DNA from: Mytilus edulis
Taxonomy: Eukaryota > Mollusca > Bivalvia > Mytilida > Mytilidae
Direction: 5' to 3'
Assembly: GCF_963676685.1 (NCBI RefSeq)
Contig: NC_092353.1
Coordinates: forward strand, 9,387,734-9,451,733
DNA: 64,000 nt
In this document: positions 1 through 9,984 of the stretch, one piece after another
How the letters are laid out: the number at the start of each line of letters is the position of its first letter
Position numbering within the stretch: position 1 is the first letter of the stretch
The notes under the pieces: model-generated
The model's input: the letters and a program-made list of their open reading frames with translations, nothing else
Database searches by the model: none
Told to the model about the DNA's origin: nothing
Program-made: the position numbers and the translations under genes

Positions 1-1020
1 AGGTGCACATTAAATTGGGTTAACATTATATCTTCTGACTACACCATGTCAGACAATCTGGAAAATGTGTTGTTCTTTGCTGATTGTTTCTATGTCAGTT
101 TTGACGGAGTCGTTTATTGGTTGGTAATCGGGTTTGTTGTTCTATATAGGATGCTGGTCGATCTCTGGTATCTCTTGTAGGCTTAAAATGTTATTGCTAC
201 AGTATAAATCCGATATATCATAGTAAAGCTTATTTTTAAAGCGAATTAAAATAAAATATTAGGAATGATGTTTAATTGCATTTTCGTTATTAAATCTGTC
301 AATTGAAACTTTATCAATTATTTTATAGGATGCCAAGCGTTTTGTGTTCACTGTGCTGTTCGAAAGATTTAGAGAGATGAAGGGAAAACGTGGAAGTTTG
401 TTACTCTACCTTACCATATTTCACCAAATGTATTTAGCCCTTGTGCACGATAAAGTAAAAGTAGTATATGTGATGATAACGAAAATAGAGTCATCGATGG
501 TATAATTAGTTGGTAAAAGAGATTTACATTTGCCTCGTTACACATTTTTTTCTGATCAAGTATACATCTTCTATCGTTTATTTGTATGAAATAATCTCTG
601 CTTTGCTATATCGAAACTTGTCACTTCTTCTTTCTTTGTGTATATATAATTATCATTCTCATGCATATTGTGCTATAATATTAAAATCTCTGTAAAGTTT
701 TTCGATATTCGCCTGATAATTGTCTTTTCTTATGGTGGTATTTATAACTATACTGCATAATTGAATTTTAAAACAACACACATACCCAAAACATTTTGAA
801 AAAAACATTCAAAACAATAACGAAACATCGGAAATACAAAATTTCAACAAAAGTATTCATCTCTGTTATAATCTTATTCATCGTCCTGAGACGTTGGTTA
901 AAACCAGGAATAATAATTAGTTGATAATAGAACGTAAGTACAAACAATATTTGGTTTAAAACTAGGCTTACAAACGATATTAGAAGCATGCATTATGATA
1001 AATTGTTTTTCATGTTAAAT
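1..1020. other. AT-rich intergenic sequence, no gene seen
   Basis: No convincing exon, RNA gene or recognised repeat. A 44-codon open stretch at 46-180 has a hydrophobic second half but no splice or homology support. The remaining short frames look random in composition. Confidence 0.5.
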
Positions 1021-1106
1021 AGTCCAAGATTTTAATTGCTAAATGCAAGAACATATTCTTCCCCAAGAGATCATAGCGCAGTTTTTTAAAACTTGTTTTG
1101 ATTCGA

Positions 1107-1148
1107 GCGTCACTGATGAGTCTTTTTTAGACGAAACGCGTCTGGCGT
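1107..1148 (+). ncRNA. Hammerhead ribozyme motif, upstream copy
   Basis: All core parts are present. Stem I is GCGUCA (1107-1112) paired with UGGCGU (1143-1148). The conserved CUGAUGA is at 1113-1119. Stem II is GUCU/AGAC around a five-U loop (1120-1132). GAAA is at 1133-1136. A minimal self-complementary stem III, CGCG, is followed by UC, placing cleavage after C1142. A tiny palindromic stem III is the known style of PLE and retrozyme hammerheads, thought to act best as dimers. The core is intact, so it could be active. Confidence 0.7.
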
Positions 1149-1215
1149 ATATATAAAATTTAGTCCTGGTATCTATGATAGAGTTTTTCAACCGGACCAT
1201 GATCCTTCTTTATCT

Positions 1216-4075
1216 ATGAAATTACGCATCATTGAGAAAATTTATCACCACACAAATAGCCCTGTACTAAGTACTCCTTTCCGCAAAGATAGAGAAAATT
1301 TCTGGATAAGGGAGTTAGGGACTGCAATGCCATATGGTTGCAATGACAATATTAAAGGAGTAGGAAATTTGTCAAGTCCTGCCTGCAGTGATGTTAATGT
1401 AATGGTTTATTTAATACTATCTTACGACAACAACGTAGTCATGGGCAAAAACATTACCATCGGCATAATGTTAAAAAGTCATCCAAATCTAGATCACCCT
1501 CTGGAAGCTTTGATGAACTTCTTGCACATCTTCATCATCCACTAGGGTTACATTACATAAGAACTATTCTCTTTTCACTGCCAGTTAATTTTCTAAAACG
1601 TTTGAGAGATTATGCACTTGACAAAGGAGGCACCAATACATTTTCTGCAATATACAGACTAGTCAGTATTATTTGTGATGTAGCTCTTTTCCGTCTTTTC
1701 AAACCAGTAAGATCGGAACCTTTACATGAGGAAAAGAGGAGATTCCTTCCTGTTGATTTTGCCAATAGAGGAATTGATGCAATCAATATCTGCAACGTTC
1801 TACATCACAAGGAGGTAACATCTAAAATCCCTATTTATTTTCAAAACCAGTCTGTTCCTATTGTATCCTACAGTTACACCAAAACCATTGCACCTAAAAT
1901 ATATAACTATAAACAAGCATTGCAGGACCTTGAATTAGAACAATACCTAAAAAAACCTCCGACATGTGACTAATCCCACTCGCCTTATAATTACAGCCCT
2001 CTGGTCATGTTATAACTGGAGATCTAAACATAATTCAACATGAAAATCTCCGAAAGGTGATTTCTCATGGTCCTAAGTTTAGAGAACCCCAACACATCGT
2101 TTGGAACCATAATTATTTTGAAGATTCCATTGAGGACTACGCCAGACCATGGACTAAGCGAAAAGAAGTTGAACTGGACACTTTGTCAGGATGGGTTAAA
2201 ACTATCAGGTCTCTGATAAAACGTCGCATTCACAAGTTGAAAAACTGTGTGAACGATCGACCAAAGTCCGTTTTCAGAGACAAAGAGGCCGTGAAATGTC
2301 TATCAACTCTTCATGATAAGTATGTTGTTGTTCCTACGGACAAAGCTTCTAATAATATTGTCTTTGTATGTAAATCGTATTACTACGAATGTCTTGTAAA
2401 AGAATTGGGTATAAAGGAGCACTCAGGTAATCCCACATACAAAGACATATCATTTGACAACGATGAGATTTTAGCAAATCATAAGTCCTTCATGGCTTCA
2501 ATAAACATTACATTACAACACCAAATCGGAGGACTTACCTTGTTTGTATTGGATACCAAAGCTTCATAAAATTCCGTACACACAACGGTATATTGCTGGC
2601 TCATCTTCATGTTCCACTAAAGAATTGTCCATTAGATTGACTAAAATTCTGTCCGCAGTGAAAGAGGGTCTTCAGAAATACTGTGAAACTGTTTACTCGC
2701 GTAGTGGTATTAACCATATGTGAATTCTTAAAAATTCTAAAGAACTTCTAGGTTTGGCATGCCACAAAACCAGGTTCAACCCACCATTTTTTCCTTTAAA
2801 AATGTCCTGTACCAAGTCAGGAATATGGCCATTGTTATATTATAGTTCGTTTCTGTGTGTGTTACAATTAAACGTTGCGTCGTTTGTTTTTTCATATTTT
2901 TTAGTGTAAATTGACATTGCGATAAGACGTGTCACGGTACTTGTCTATCCCAAATTCATGTATTTGGTTTTGATGTTATATTTGTTATTCTCGTGGGATT
3001 TTGTCTGATGCTTGGTCCGTTTCTGTGTGTGTTAGTTACATTGTAGTGTTGTGTCGTTGTTCTCCTCTTATATTTATGCGTTTCCGTCAGTTTTAGTTTG
3101 TTACCCCGATTTTGTTTTTTGTCCATGGATTTATGAGTTTGAACAGCGGTATACTACTGTTGCCTTTATCTAGACAATTTTAAATCTCGGTCTTTTTCTG
3201 AAATTAGTTCCATCAAAACTTTTGATTTTTCAACCCTGTATACCACCATTCCCCATGTGAAATTGGAAAATCGCCTTAAAGAAATAATCCAACAATTTCA
3301 ACATAAAAATGGTAGCATACGCTATAAATTTATTACTTTGGGATTTCATAAGGCATATTTCGTAAATAGTGACAAACAAAAAGGTAAAACATGCTACACA
3401 GAAGAACAAGTGGTCAGTATGCTGGAGTTTCTTATCGACAACATATTTGTTGAGTTTGGAGAGTTGTCGGCATTCATATGGGAACAAACTGTGTGCCTCT
3501 TCTTGCCGACCTCTTCTTATTTTCATATGAATCGGAGTTCCTCCAGACACTTGTCAAAAACAAGAGGATCAAAGAAGCCAGATTATTTAATTTCACTTTC
3601 AGATATATTGATGATGTTCTTTCCATAAACAATCCGAACTTTTCTGATTGGGTTCCATTAATATATCCCCCAGAACTAGAGATTAAAGAAACAACAGACA
3701 CGGCTTCCTCCGCCTCATTTTTAGACTTATATCTCGAATTTGACTTACACAGTCATCTCAGTACCAGAATCTATGACAAACGAGACGATTTTAATTTTAA
3801 ATTATAAACTTCCCCCCCCCCCACCTTAGTAGCAATATACCAACTTCACCTGCATATGGGATATATATTTCCCAACTTATTCGATATTCAAGAGCTTGCA
3901 GCTGCTACTCAGACTTTGTAAAACGTCATTAGTGTCTGAGTAGAAAGTTGATGAACCAGGGGTATGTCAAAGAACGTCTCGTCCTTTTTCTAAAAAAGTT
4001 CATCGGAAGGTACCAAGACCTTGTTGACAAATATTCCGTATCAACTTCTCAAATAATACACGATGGTCTTGATGT
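1216..4075 (+). pseudogene. Penelope-like reverse transcriptase, frameshifted and interrupted
   Basis: One ancestral frame is now split. An N-terminal part has FWIRELGTAMPYGCND (1216-1545), then a piece with FKPVRSEP and DAINICNVLHHK (1602-1973). The next piece (2057-2569) has YVVVPTDKASNNIVFVCKS. After a 417-bp insertion, RT continues with IKTFDFSTLYTTIPH (about 3208-3255) and LEFLIDNIFVEF (in 3257-3628). It then shifts frame to MGTNCVPLLADLFLF and the catalytic box FRYIDDVLS (3478-3807), followed by an LDLYLEFD segment. Further C-terminal homology in yet other frames runs to about 4075. At least three frame breaks make it non-functional. The same family is on the minus strand at about 32 and 44 kb. 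Confidence 0.75.
2752..3168 (+). mobile_element. Dispersed mussel repeat inserted in the PLE, TCTAG target duplication
   Basis: The RT frame stops at ...AACTTCTAG and resumes at TCTAGACAATTTTAAATC, giving a 5-bp duplication TCTAG at 2747-2751 and 3169-3173. The 417-bp insert begins GTTTGGCATGCCACAAAACC and contains ACCAAGTCAGGAATATGGCC and a T/G-rich body. A relative lies at 4832-5010 (ACCAAGTCAGGAATATGACA). It has no ORF, so it is non-autonomous. Confidence 0.55.
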
Positions 4076-4424
4076 ATAGATTCTGCGTACTGATGTTGTT
4101 TATCATCTTAACAACGTGTTTTATAGTTCTTTCATTTGTCTTTGTTCTATTATTAATATTACTTTTACTGTTGAATGGTTTTTGTGATATTCGTTTCACG
4201 TGGCTCGGTACTTATACATCTCGTCAATGTGTTTGTATTGGCTTTAATTTTTTGGTGGTTTGTTTTGTATATGCGACATTTTGTATTTCTTTTGTTCTTA
4301 TAACGTGATTCTGTACTTTAAAAGATCACGTCAGTATGATATTGTTCTATTATATGTCATTATCATATATTTCTATTATGAATTACAATATACGTTGAAC
4401 CACAAACGTCAAAATCATTCAATC

Positions 4425-4565
4425 GCGTAGTGGAATTAACTATTTTTGGATTCTTATAACTTCTATATATAACTTTTGGACTAGTTTAAATCTCAGTCTA
4501 TTTCTGAAATTTGTTCTTACACACTTTTGATTTTTTAACCCTGTCTGCTAACATTCCTATGTAAA
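4425..4565 (+). pseudogene. Second PLE RT fragment, lacking the insertion
   Basis: A degraded copy of the RT stretch that spans the insertion point at 2751. It starts TCGCGTAGTGGAATTAAC and continues through TTTAAATCTCAGTCTATTTC to TTGATTTTTTAACCCTGTC. It therefore shows the target before the 417-bp insert arrived. It could come from an older nested PLE copy. Confidence 0.45.
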
Positions 4566-4831
4566 TTTTAAAATTGTTTGTATGCACATTGAACGACAAA
4601 TGTATGTGACATATACATTTCCTGACGTCAGACACTCAAATCAATGAATGTGTTTGTAGATAGTAGATGTTTTTGTGTTCTGTTAAATTGTTCCTTTTAA
4701 AATTGTTATACGATGATGACTGATGTACCCATATTTTGACTATTTTATTTATTGTGTCTGTTTATTTAACACATCAATGTAAATATATCGGAAATTGATG
4801 AGACTGTCATTAAGTGAGAGGGTTAGCGCTA

Positions 4832-5110
4832 TAGAACCAGGTTTAATCCACCATTTTCTACATTTGAAAATGCCTGTACCAAGTCAGGAATATGACAGTT
4901 CTTGTTCGTTCGTTTTTTATGCGTTTTGTTATTTGATTTTGCCATGTGATTATGGACTTTTCGAATTGATTTTCCTCTAAGTTCAGTATTTTTGTGATTT
5001 TACTTTTTACAACCACTGGGTCGATGCAACTGCTGTAGGAGATTTATTTCCTCGAGGCTATCACAAGCCCAGTAGTCAGCACTTTTTGTGCTGACCTGAA
5101 TTATCATTGA
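4832..5110 (+). repeat. Two adjoining dispersed repeat fragments
   Basis: 4832-5010 is related to the insert at 2752-3168. From about 5014 a second family starts (CACTGGGTCGATGCAACTGC, then AAGCCCAGTAGTCAGCAC). That family recurs at 31793-31975 and leads into the hammerhead-bearing unit, so I take it as the upstream part of the PLE terminal repeat. Confidence 0.5.
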
Positions 5111-5289
5111 TATTGTTATATTTATAAATTAACTGCTTACAAAATTTTCAATGTTTTGAAATACTAAGGCTTTTCTACCTCAGGCATAGATTACCTTAGC
5201 TGTATTTGGCAACAATTTTAGGAATTTTGGATCCAATGCTCTTCAACTTCGTACTTTATTTGGCTTTTTAAAAACTTTTTTTGATTCGA

Positions 5290-5333
5290 GCGTCGCTGAT
5301 GAGTCTTTTGTAGACGAACCGCGCGTCTGGCGT
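5290..5333 (+). ncRNA. Hammerhead ribozyme motif, downstream copy, damaged core
   Basis: Same architecture as the copy at 1107: stem I GCGUCG/UGGCGU, CUGAUGA at 5296-5302, a GUC/GAC stem II, a palindromic CGCGCG stem III and UC before the cleavage point (after C5327). The conserved GAAA reads GAAC (5316-5319), which breaks the A-U pair next to the cleavage site. I expect weak or no activity. Confidence 0.6.
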
Positions 5334-5375
5334 ATATATAAAATTTAGTCCAGGTATCTATGATGAGTTTATTTT

Positions 5376-6063
5376 GTAGTAATTTCCGAATGATACCTTC
5401 TCATAATACATTAGCGGGAACAGTAGTTTCCAAATATGTACATAATTTCAAAATCCACTGAGACTTGTAAAGTTTACAATTATTTCATTAACCATATAGT
5501 TGACCAACAACATAAATACAATAACGTCTTATATGTCTCATATGTAAAATAACATACAAAAAAATGTACACCTCACAACAATTCAATGTATCAAATATAG
5601 TTAATCTTCTGCAATTTAGGATATGAGAAACAGACTAAAACACAAAATCTTAATAGTGCATTCACTCCACACACCAAATATTAATGGACTACTGCTTATA
5701 TTATCTTTACGATTATACAAACTTAAGTACTAAACTTAACCTTGATCAATGATCTATGAATTGAGGTCGAGGTCATATTAGTCTGAAGGACATGGTGCAT
5801 CTGACCTGTACTTTTACGGTACTATAATATGTCGATATGTGTATTTTGGCATTATTTGCACTAGATCGTATTTTTATCGGAATATTAATGACGTCATTAT
5901 ACAAAATCCATTGGATGTTGGATGTGTACTGATTGATATTTTAGTCTCATGATTTTCAAATCCTCATTTTTCAAGATCTATATATGTCTCTGCTATAAGT
6001 TGTTAAAAAAAAAACCCAGCAAAGTTGACTAAAAAGCTAGAAATATTTGAAAAAATGACAATG
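5376..6063. other. AT-rich intergenic sequence, no gene seen
   Basis: No ORF of note, splice-supported exon or recognised repeat between the PLE terminal repeat and the inverted-repeat element that starts at 6068. Confidence 0.5.
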
Positions 6064-6299
6064 TAAATGTTAGCGGCAATAAGCGAAATTAGGCATTAAG
6101 CTTAAATCCTAGGCAATAAGCTAACGCCTAGGCATTAAGTTATTGCCTGAAATTTTCAGGCATTAAGCTTATTACCTGAAATCTTATGATGATTATTCAT
6201 CCTATTGCCGAACATAATTTTAGGCAATAAGTGAAATCTGGAATTAATGCATATTTGGTGATTTATTCTTGATATACACTGTAAAAATAGTGCTTAGAA

Positions 6300-6535
6300 T
6301 TTAAACGTGTTGCCAGACTTATGTGCTTAGGAAAGTGTTTAATTTCTAAGCATTAAAAACAGCACTTCGCACTAAACATGTTTTGGCTCTCAGCACTTTG
6401 CAATAAACATGTTGTTGTGCTAAACATGTTTAGCTACACCGTCAAGTATATGAAGCTAAACGTGTTTAAATTCTAAGCACTTTCAATATTTACACACTAT
6501 CCTAAACATGTTTAGAATTACAACACATTTAGGCC
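6300..6535. repeat. Left array of TAAACATGTTTA palindromes
   Basis: Four to five copies of AAACATGTTT or the AAACGTGTTT variant, spaced 25-60 bp and interleaved with CTAAGCACTTT words. They mirror the array at 7990-8340. Such subterminal arrays commonly bind the transposase of the element. Confidence 0.55.
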
Positions 6536-6539
6536 GAAG

Positions 6540-6657
6540 ACGGCATGCATACCACATGCTAATTTTTGAGCGGGAAGAAGAAACAAAGAACCCGAAGTTA
6601 AAGGCCACGCTGTTTACTTCTGATCATAACTGACAGTAACTTAACTGTTTCAGAAAG
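6540..6657 (+). other. Possible 5' untranslated exon of the micro-gene
   Basis: The stretch ends CAGAAAG followed by a consensus donor GTAAGG (6658 onward). Its 5' limit is unknown. It has no useful reading frame. I propose it as the first exon because three further exons with matching signals follow within 900 bp. Confidence 0.25.
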
Positions 6658-6953
6658 GTAAGGAGTTATAATTATACTGATTTTTATTTTGTACTGCCAT
6701 TTTTAAATGATTATTGACAGTTATAAGTATTATTTACAAGTACACTACCGTATAGTCAATGCAGGAGAAGAAAAAAGGGGAACCATCCCACGAAACAAGT
6801 GCTTGTAAGAGCTTTTAGTGTTCAAACTATCCAGTGTAAAGATAAGAGTTGTTTAATGTTCTATCATGCAAGCTAGCACTTATTATTTTATATATATTCT
6901 TGGAAAGGTGTTTGTGAGGACAATTTTCATTTGGTACTCCTCAGCAGATTATA

Positions 6954-7494
6954 ATGGAACATGAAGGGAAGCGGAATCTGCCGAGTGCATCATTCGCAAA
7001 ACCAGTGTCATATCGAGTTCATTGTTTTAGTAAGCAGTTCCTAAATGCACAATCAACATTTGCTCAAAATAAATAAAAAGATGCTTGTTTTTCTTCAATA
7101 GTTATAAGCAGATGTGCTTTCTTATATTTTTATTGATATGTATTGTTTTATTCTAGATGAGAGAAGTACAGAGGAAATCATTTGTCTTGACATGCCGAAA
7201 GAGGAGATAATGCACAGTAGCTACTATATAGGTAAGAATCCGAAGTGTATTTGATTTTAAAAATGTCAATATATATTTGATCAAATGAATGATATTAAGC
7301 ATGAAAAGAAGTTTTATATTAAAAATATCAATTGACTCAGCAGTACATTTATGCTTTTATACCAGTGTTCTAATGTTCTTATCTGGATCTTAAATCATGC
7401 ATTTACTTTTTAGTGTTGTAGTTCGTATACTTATATTTTTAGATTAATTCTACTTAGTTGCTTATCAATATTTTTCTATCTTTCAGGCCAGTGA
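6954..7494 (+). CDS. Candidate spliced micro-gene, 52 codons, unknown product
   Basis: Three exons join in frame. Exon A, 6945-7029, has acceptor CTCCTCAG, ATG at 6954 and donor GTAAGC. Exon B, 7157-7231, has acceptor TTTTATTCTAG and donor GTAAGA. Exon C starts at 7487 after TTTTTCTATCTTTCAG and reaches a TGA at 7492-7494. The product starts MEHEGKRNLPSASFAKPVSY, continues through EEIICLDMPKEEIMHSSYY and ends IGQ. It has no signal peptide, membrane span or recognised domain. AATAAA follows at 7652-7657. It lies wholly inside the inner inverted-repeat element, so it may be a captured host fragment, an element-encoded peptide or a chance set of splice-like signals. All three introns are short (115-290 bp), with strong donors. 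No homology is known to me. Confidence 0.35.
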
Positions 7495-7989
7495 CCAGCA
7501 GTTGGGTACTAAGAAATGAGAAGCTGACTTGTAAAATGAAAACAGGACATTTTCAAATTGTTTTGATTGGTCAATATTATGTATATGTACGTTGATATGA
7601 ATTTATGATTTTATGAGTTTATATTTGATTGTGTTAAATGATTAACTGGAAATAAACAATTACATAAATTCCTTTGTTTCATATATTGTAATTTTGTTTT
7701 TAATCCTAGAATTAGTATAATAATAATTTCATTTCAAAAGTTCTAGACTGTTTAATGAATATTTGAAATGAAGAAAAAATGCAATAGTCGAATGTCGACA
7801 ATTGAATTAAAGAAAATACTCATTCAGATTGAAAAGGTATTAGTCACAATCAATTTGATTTGGAAATTCAAGTTTCTTAGTTAGATGCGTTTGGCTCCTT
7901 TTGTGATGGTATGAAAACATGTAGTATTGAGAGCTATCATACGTTTTACTGTCAAGCCTTCCGGAATATTAGTTTATTTGGGGTCTAAT

Positions 7990-8340
7990 GAAGTAACGGC
8001 TTATCGCACTAAAATGATAAACATGTTTCTTCACGACCCTTTATGGTCTAAACATGTTAACATTCAAAACACTTCACAGCTAAACATGTTTCCTGACAAA
8101 ACACTTCAGAACTAAACATGTTTCCAGATACAACACTTTACAACTAAACATGTTTACAGTCTCAGCACTTTTCAGCAAAACGTGTTTCTAGTCTAAACAC
8201 TTTACATCTAAACATGTTTACAGTCTAAGCACGTTATAGCTTGACACGTTTAGGCTGTTAGCACATTAAATATTAAACATGTTTAGATTTAAAACATGTC
8301 AAAAATCGGTTTCACAAATGTGTTTAGGAAAGTGTTTAGG
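7990..8340. repeat. Right array of TAAACATGTTTA palindromes
   Basis: About eight copies of AAACATGTTT plus AAACGTGTTT and degenerate variants, separated by ACACTTCAC/AAGCACTTT-type spacers. This is the inverted counterpart of the 6300-6535 array. It also makes a 62-codon frame at 7927-8115 that is repeat-driven and not a gene. Confidence 0.55.
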
Positions 8341-8365
8341 CTCTGAACACAATTTTTAGAGTGTA

Positions 8366-9095
8366 AAGGAGTTACTTAATTTATTTCTAATATAACATGT
8401 GTAAATATACATTCATTTGACAGATCTTCAAATTTAGTAAGTTTATTTAGTAATTTTAGCAGTTAAAAAACAGAATTTACACATACTTTTTTCATGTTTT
8501 TGTGATATTACTAAATATTAAAGATTTAAAAAAGTGATTGTTATAATCCAATTAAAGAAGGGGGAGATTCTATAAAATAATTTTAATATTTATTTGAAAA
8601 TTTTTTCACTTCACTATAGTCGAGCTGATTTAAACTGGTCAAAAGTAGACAAAATTAAAATGTGATTTTTTGCTCACACCATTTTTCAATTTTTTTTTAT
8701 AGGATAAGTAAGTTTTCTTTGTTACCAGTTTCACAACTTGTGATAACAAAATTATTTGAACACAAATTTTATCAAGTTTTCATATTTCTAGATTATTATT
8801 TTAATATAGATAACATATCTTATTAGTGATTTTATTTCCAGTCTCTTGTGGAGTGTTGTGACACTTCCATTTCAGCTCCCTCAAAGCATGATTTTACTGA
8901 TTATATGTAAAATTTTAACTTTTTGCAGTTAGTTTGTTCAATTCTAATATAAAACGTAGTTATATTTTTTACTTATGTTTTGTTTCATAGAGTTTACAAT
9001 GTACAAATTATTATAAATTAAAACTAATATTTATTTTCTAATAATTAGTTGGTTTTTAAATTAAAGTTGTTGGTTAAATTTGATACAATATTATT
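8366..9095. other. Very AT-rich interior of the outer element, no gene
   Basis: Between the inner element and the 160-bp duplication this stretch is mostly A/T with no ORF, splice pair or repeat I can name. Confidence 0.45.
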
Positions 9096-9415
9096 TTTTT
9101 TCATTTGCTATTTTTTACGTCAATACGCGGTTAGGACATCCTAGCTAAGATAATCCTCAGATAGCCTCAATGTGCATGCTGAGACATGTCGTAAGTCGGT
9201 CCTAATTTTATCATAATTTCTGTCCTAGGAATATCTTATAGGATCGATCTTAGGATTTTTTCATTTGCTATTTTCTTTTACGCCAAAACAAAGGACAGCG
9301 GTTAGAACATCCTAGCTAAGATAATCCTCAAAGGTAAAGCTCAGATAGCTTCGGTGTGCATGCTGAGACATGTCGTAAATTGGTCCTTACTTTATCATAA
9401 TTTCTGTCCTATAAA
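9096..9415. repeat. 160-bp direct duplication inside the outer element
   Basis: Two head-to-tail units start at about 9096 and 9256. Both run from TTTTTTCATTTGCTATTTT through ACATCCTAGCTAAGATAATC and GTGCATGCTGAGACATGTCG to CATAATTTCTGTCCTA. The second carries a small internal insertion (AAGGTAAAGC). No coding content. Confidence 0.6.
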
Positions 9416-9718
9416 TATAATTTCCAATCACAGGATAATTTAATTTCGATAAACCCAGTACTGTTCTCATAATGTTATATATTGTGTAACAAATATATTT
9501 TTATTTAAATGAATAAATGTCTTTTATTTACTCGCATTTATACTTTAGGCATTAAGCTTAATGCCTGCACATATTTTTCAGGATTTAAGCTTAAATCCTA
9601 GGATTTAAGACTAATGCCTAACATCATTTAGGCAATAGACTTACTGCCTAGGCGTTAGCTTATTGCCTAGGATTTAAGCTTAATGACTAATTTCACTTAT
9701 TGCCGCTAACATAAATAT

Positions 9719-9865
9719 ATTAAGAAGGTTTGATATGGTTGCCAATAAGACATCTCTCCAGAAGAAATGACAACAATAAGTTGTTGTACGGCCCTCAACA
9801 ATGATTAATATCGATATCGCACAATATAAATCAACAACATGCCTCGAAATGAGAAATGTAAAATA
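9719..9865 (+). repeat. Mussel dispersed repeat, GATGTGGTATG family, diverged
   Basis: Resembles the better copies at 12718 and 19062: TTGATATGGTTGCCAATAAG, CATCTCTCCAG, TGTTGTACGGCCCTCAACAA and a final AATGTAAAATATTTCAA. It starts right next to the outer element. Confidence 0.5.
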
Positions 9866-9984
9866 TTTCAATCGAGGAAACTAATAGCTTGGTGTATGAA
9901 CAAAAAGAAAAAAAAACAAATGATTTGCAGTACAGCTAGCAACAAACGACACCAATACTAATTTAAGTTATCAGGGGGGGGGGG

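Larger units (their letters stand above)
1020..5375 (+). mobile_element. Penelope-like retroelement, decayed, bracketed by pLTR-like repeats
   Basis: A composite element. A repeat around 1080-1190 recurs at 5261-5372 in the same orientation. Both copies share the run from GATTCGAGCGTC through TATATAAAATTTAGTCC to GGTATCTATGAT, and each holds a hammerhead-ribozyme motif. Between them lies a broken reverse-transcriptase frame (about 1216-4075), a T-rich 3' tail with a CGTGGCTCGGTACTTATACA segment (4190-4215), a second short RT fragment (4425-4565) and another dispersed repeat (4832-5010). Direct terminal repeats (pLTRs) carrying hammerhead motifs are established for PLEs. That these two copies are the pLTRs of this one insertion is my inference. 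Confidence 0.6.
6277..8363. mobile_element. Inner TIR element with TA flanks, nested in the 6068-9711 element
   Basis: Starts CACTGTAAAAATAGTGCTTA and ends ...ACACAATTTTTAGAGTG, the imperfect inverse. TA flanks both sides (6275-6276, 8364-8365), as in Tc1/mariner-type insertions. The subterminal zones (about 6300-6535 and 7990-8340) are full of the palindrome TAAACATGTTTA alternating with AAGCACTT-like words. The centre carries no transposase but does hold spliceable exons (see 6954-7494). Confidence 0.55.
6068..9711. mobile_element. Outer terminal-inverted-repeat element with TAAA flanks
   Basis: The left end, TGTTAGCGGCAATAAGCGAA, matches the reverse complement of the right end, which finishes TTCACTTATTGCCGCTAACA. 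Both ends continue into GGCATTAAGCTTAAATCCTAGGCAATAAGC-type palindromic repeats over about 150-200 bp. TAAA directly flanks both sides (6064-6067, 9712-9715), a likely 4-bp target duplication. No transposase frame is visible, so it is non-autonomous. A second inverted-repeat element sits inside it. The superfamily is not resolved. Confidence 0.6.

Noticed and set aside
46-180. 44-codon frame starting MSDNLENVLFFADC with a hydrophobic end
   Set aside because: No splice signals, homology or repeat context to support it.
4063-4308. 81-codon hydrophobic frame
   Set aside because: Lies in the T-rich 3' tail of the PLE; the hydrophobicity comes from T-richness.
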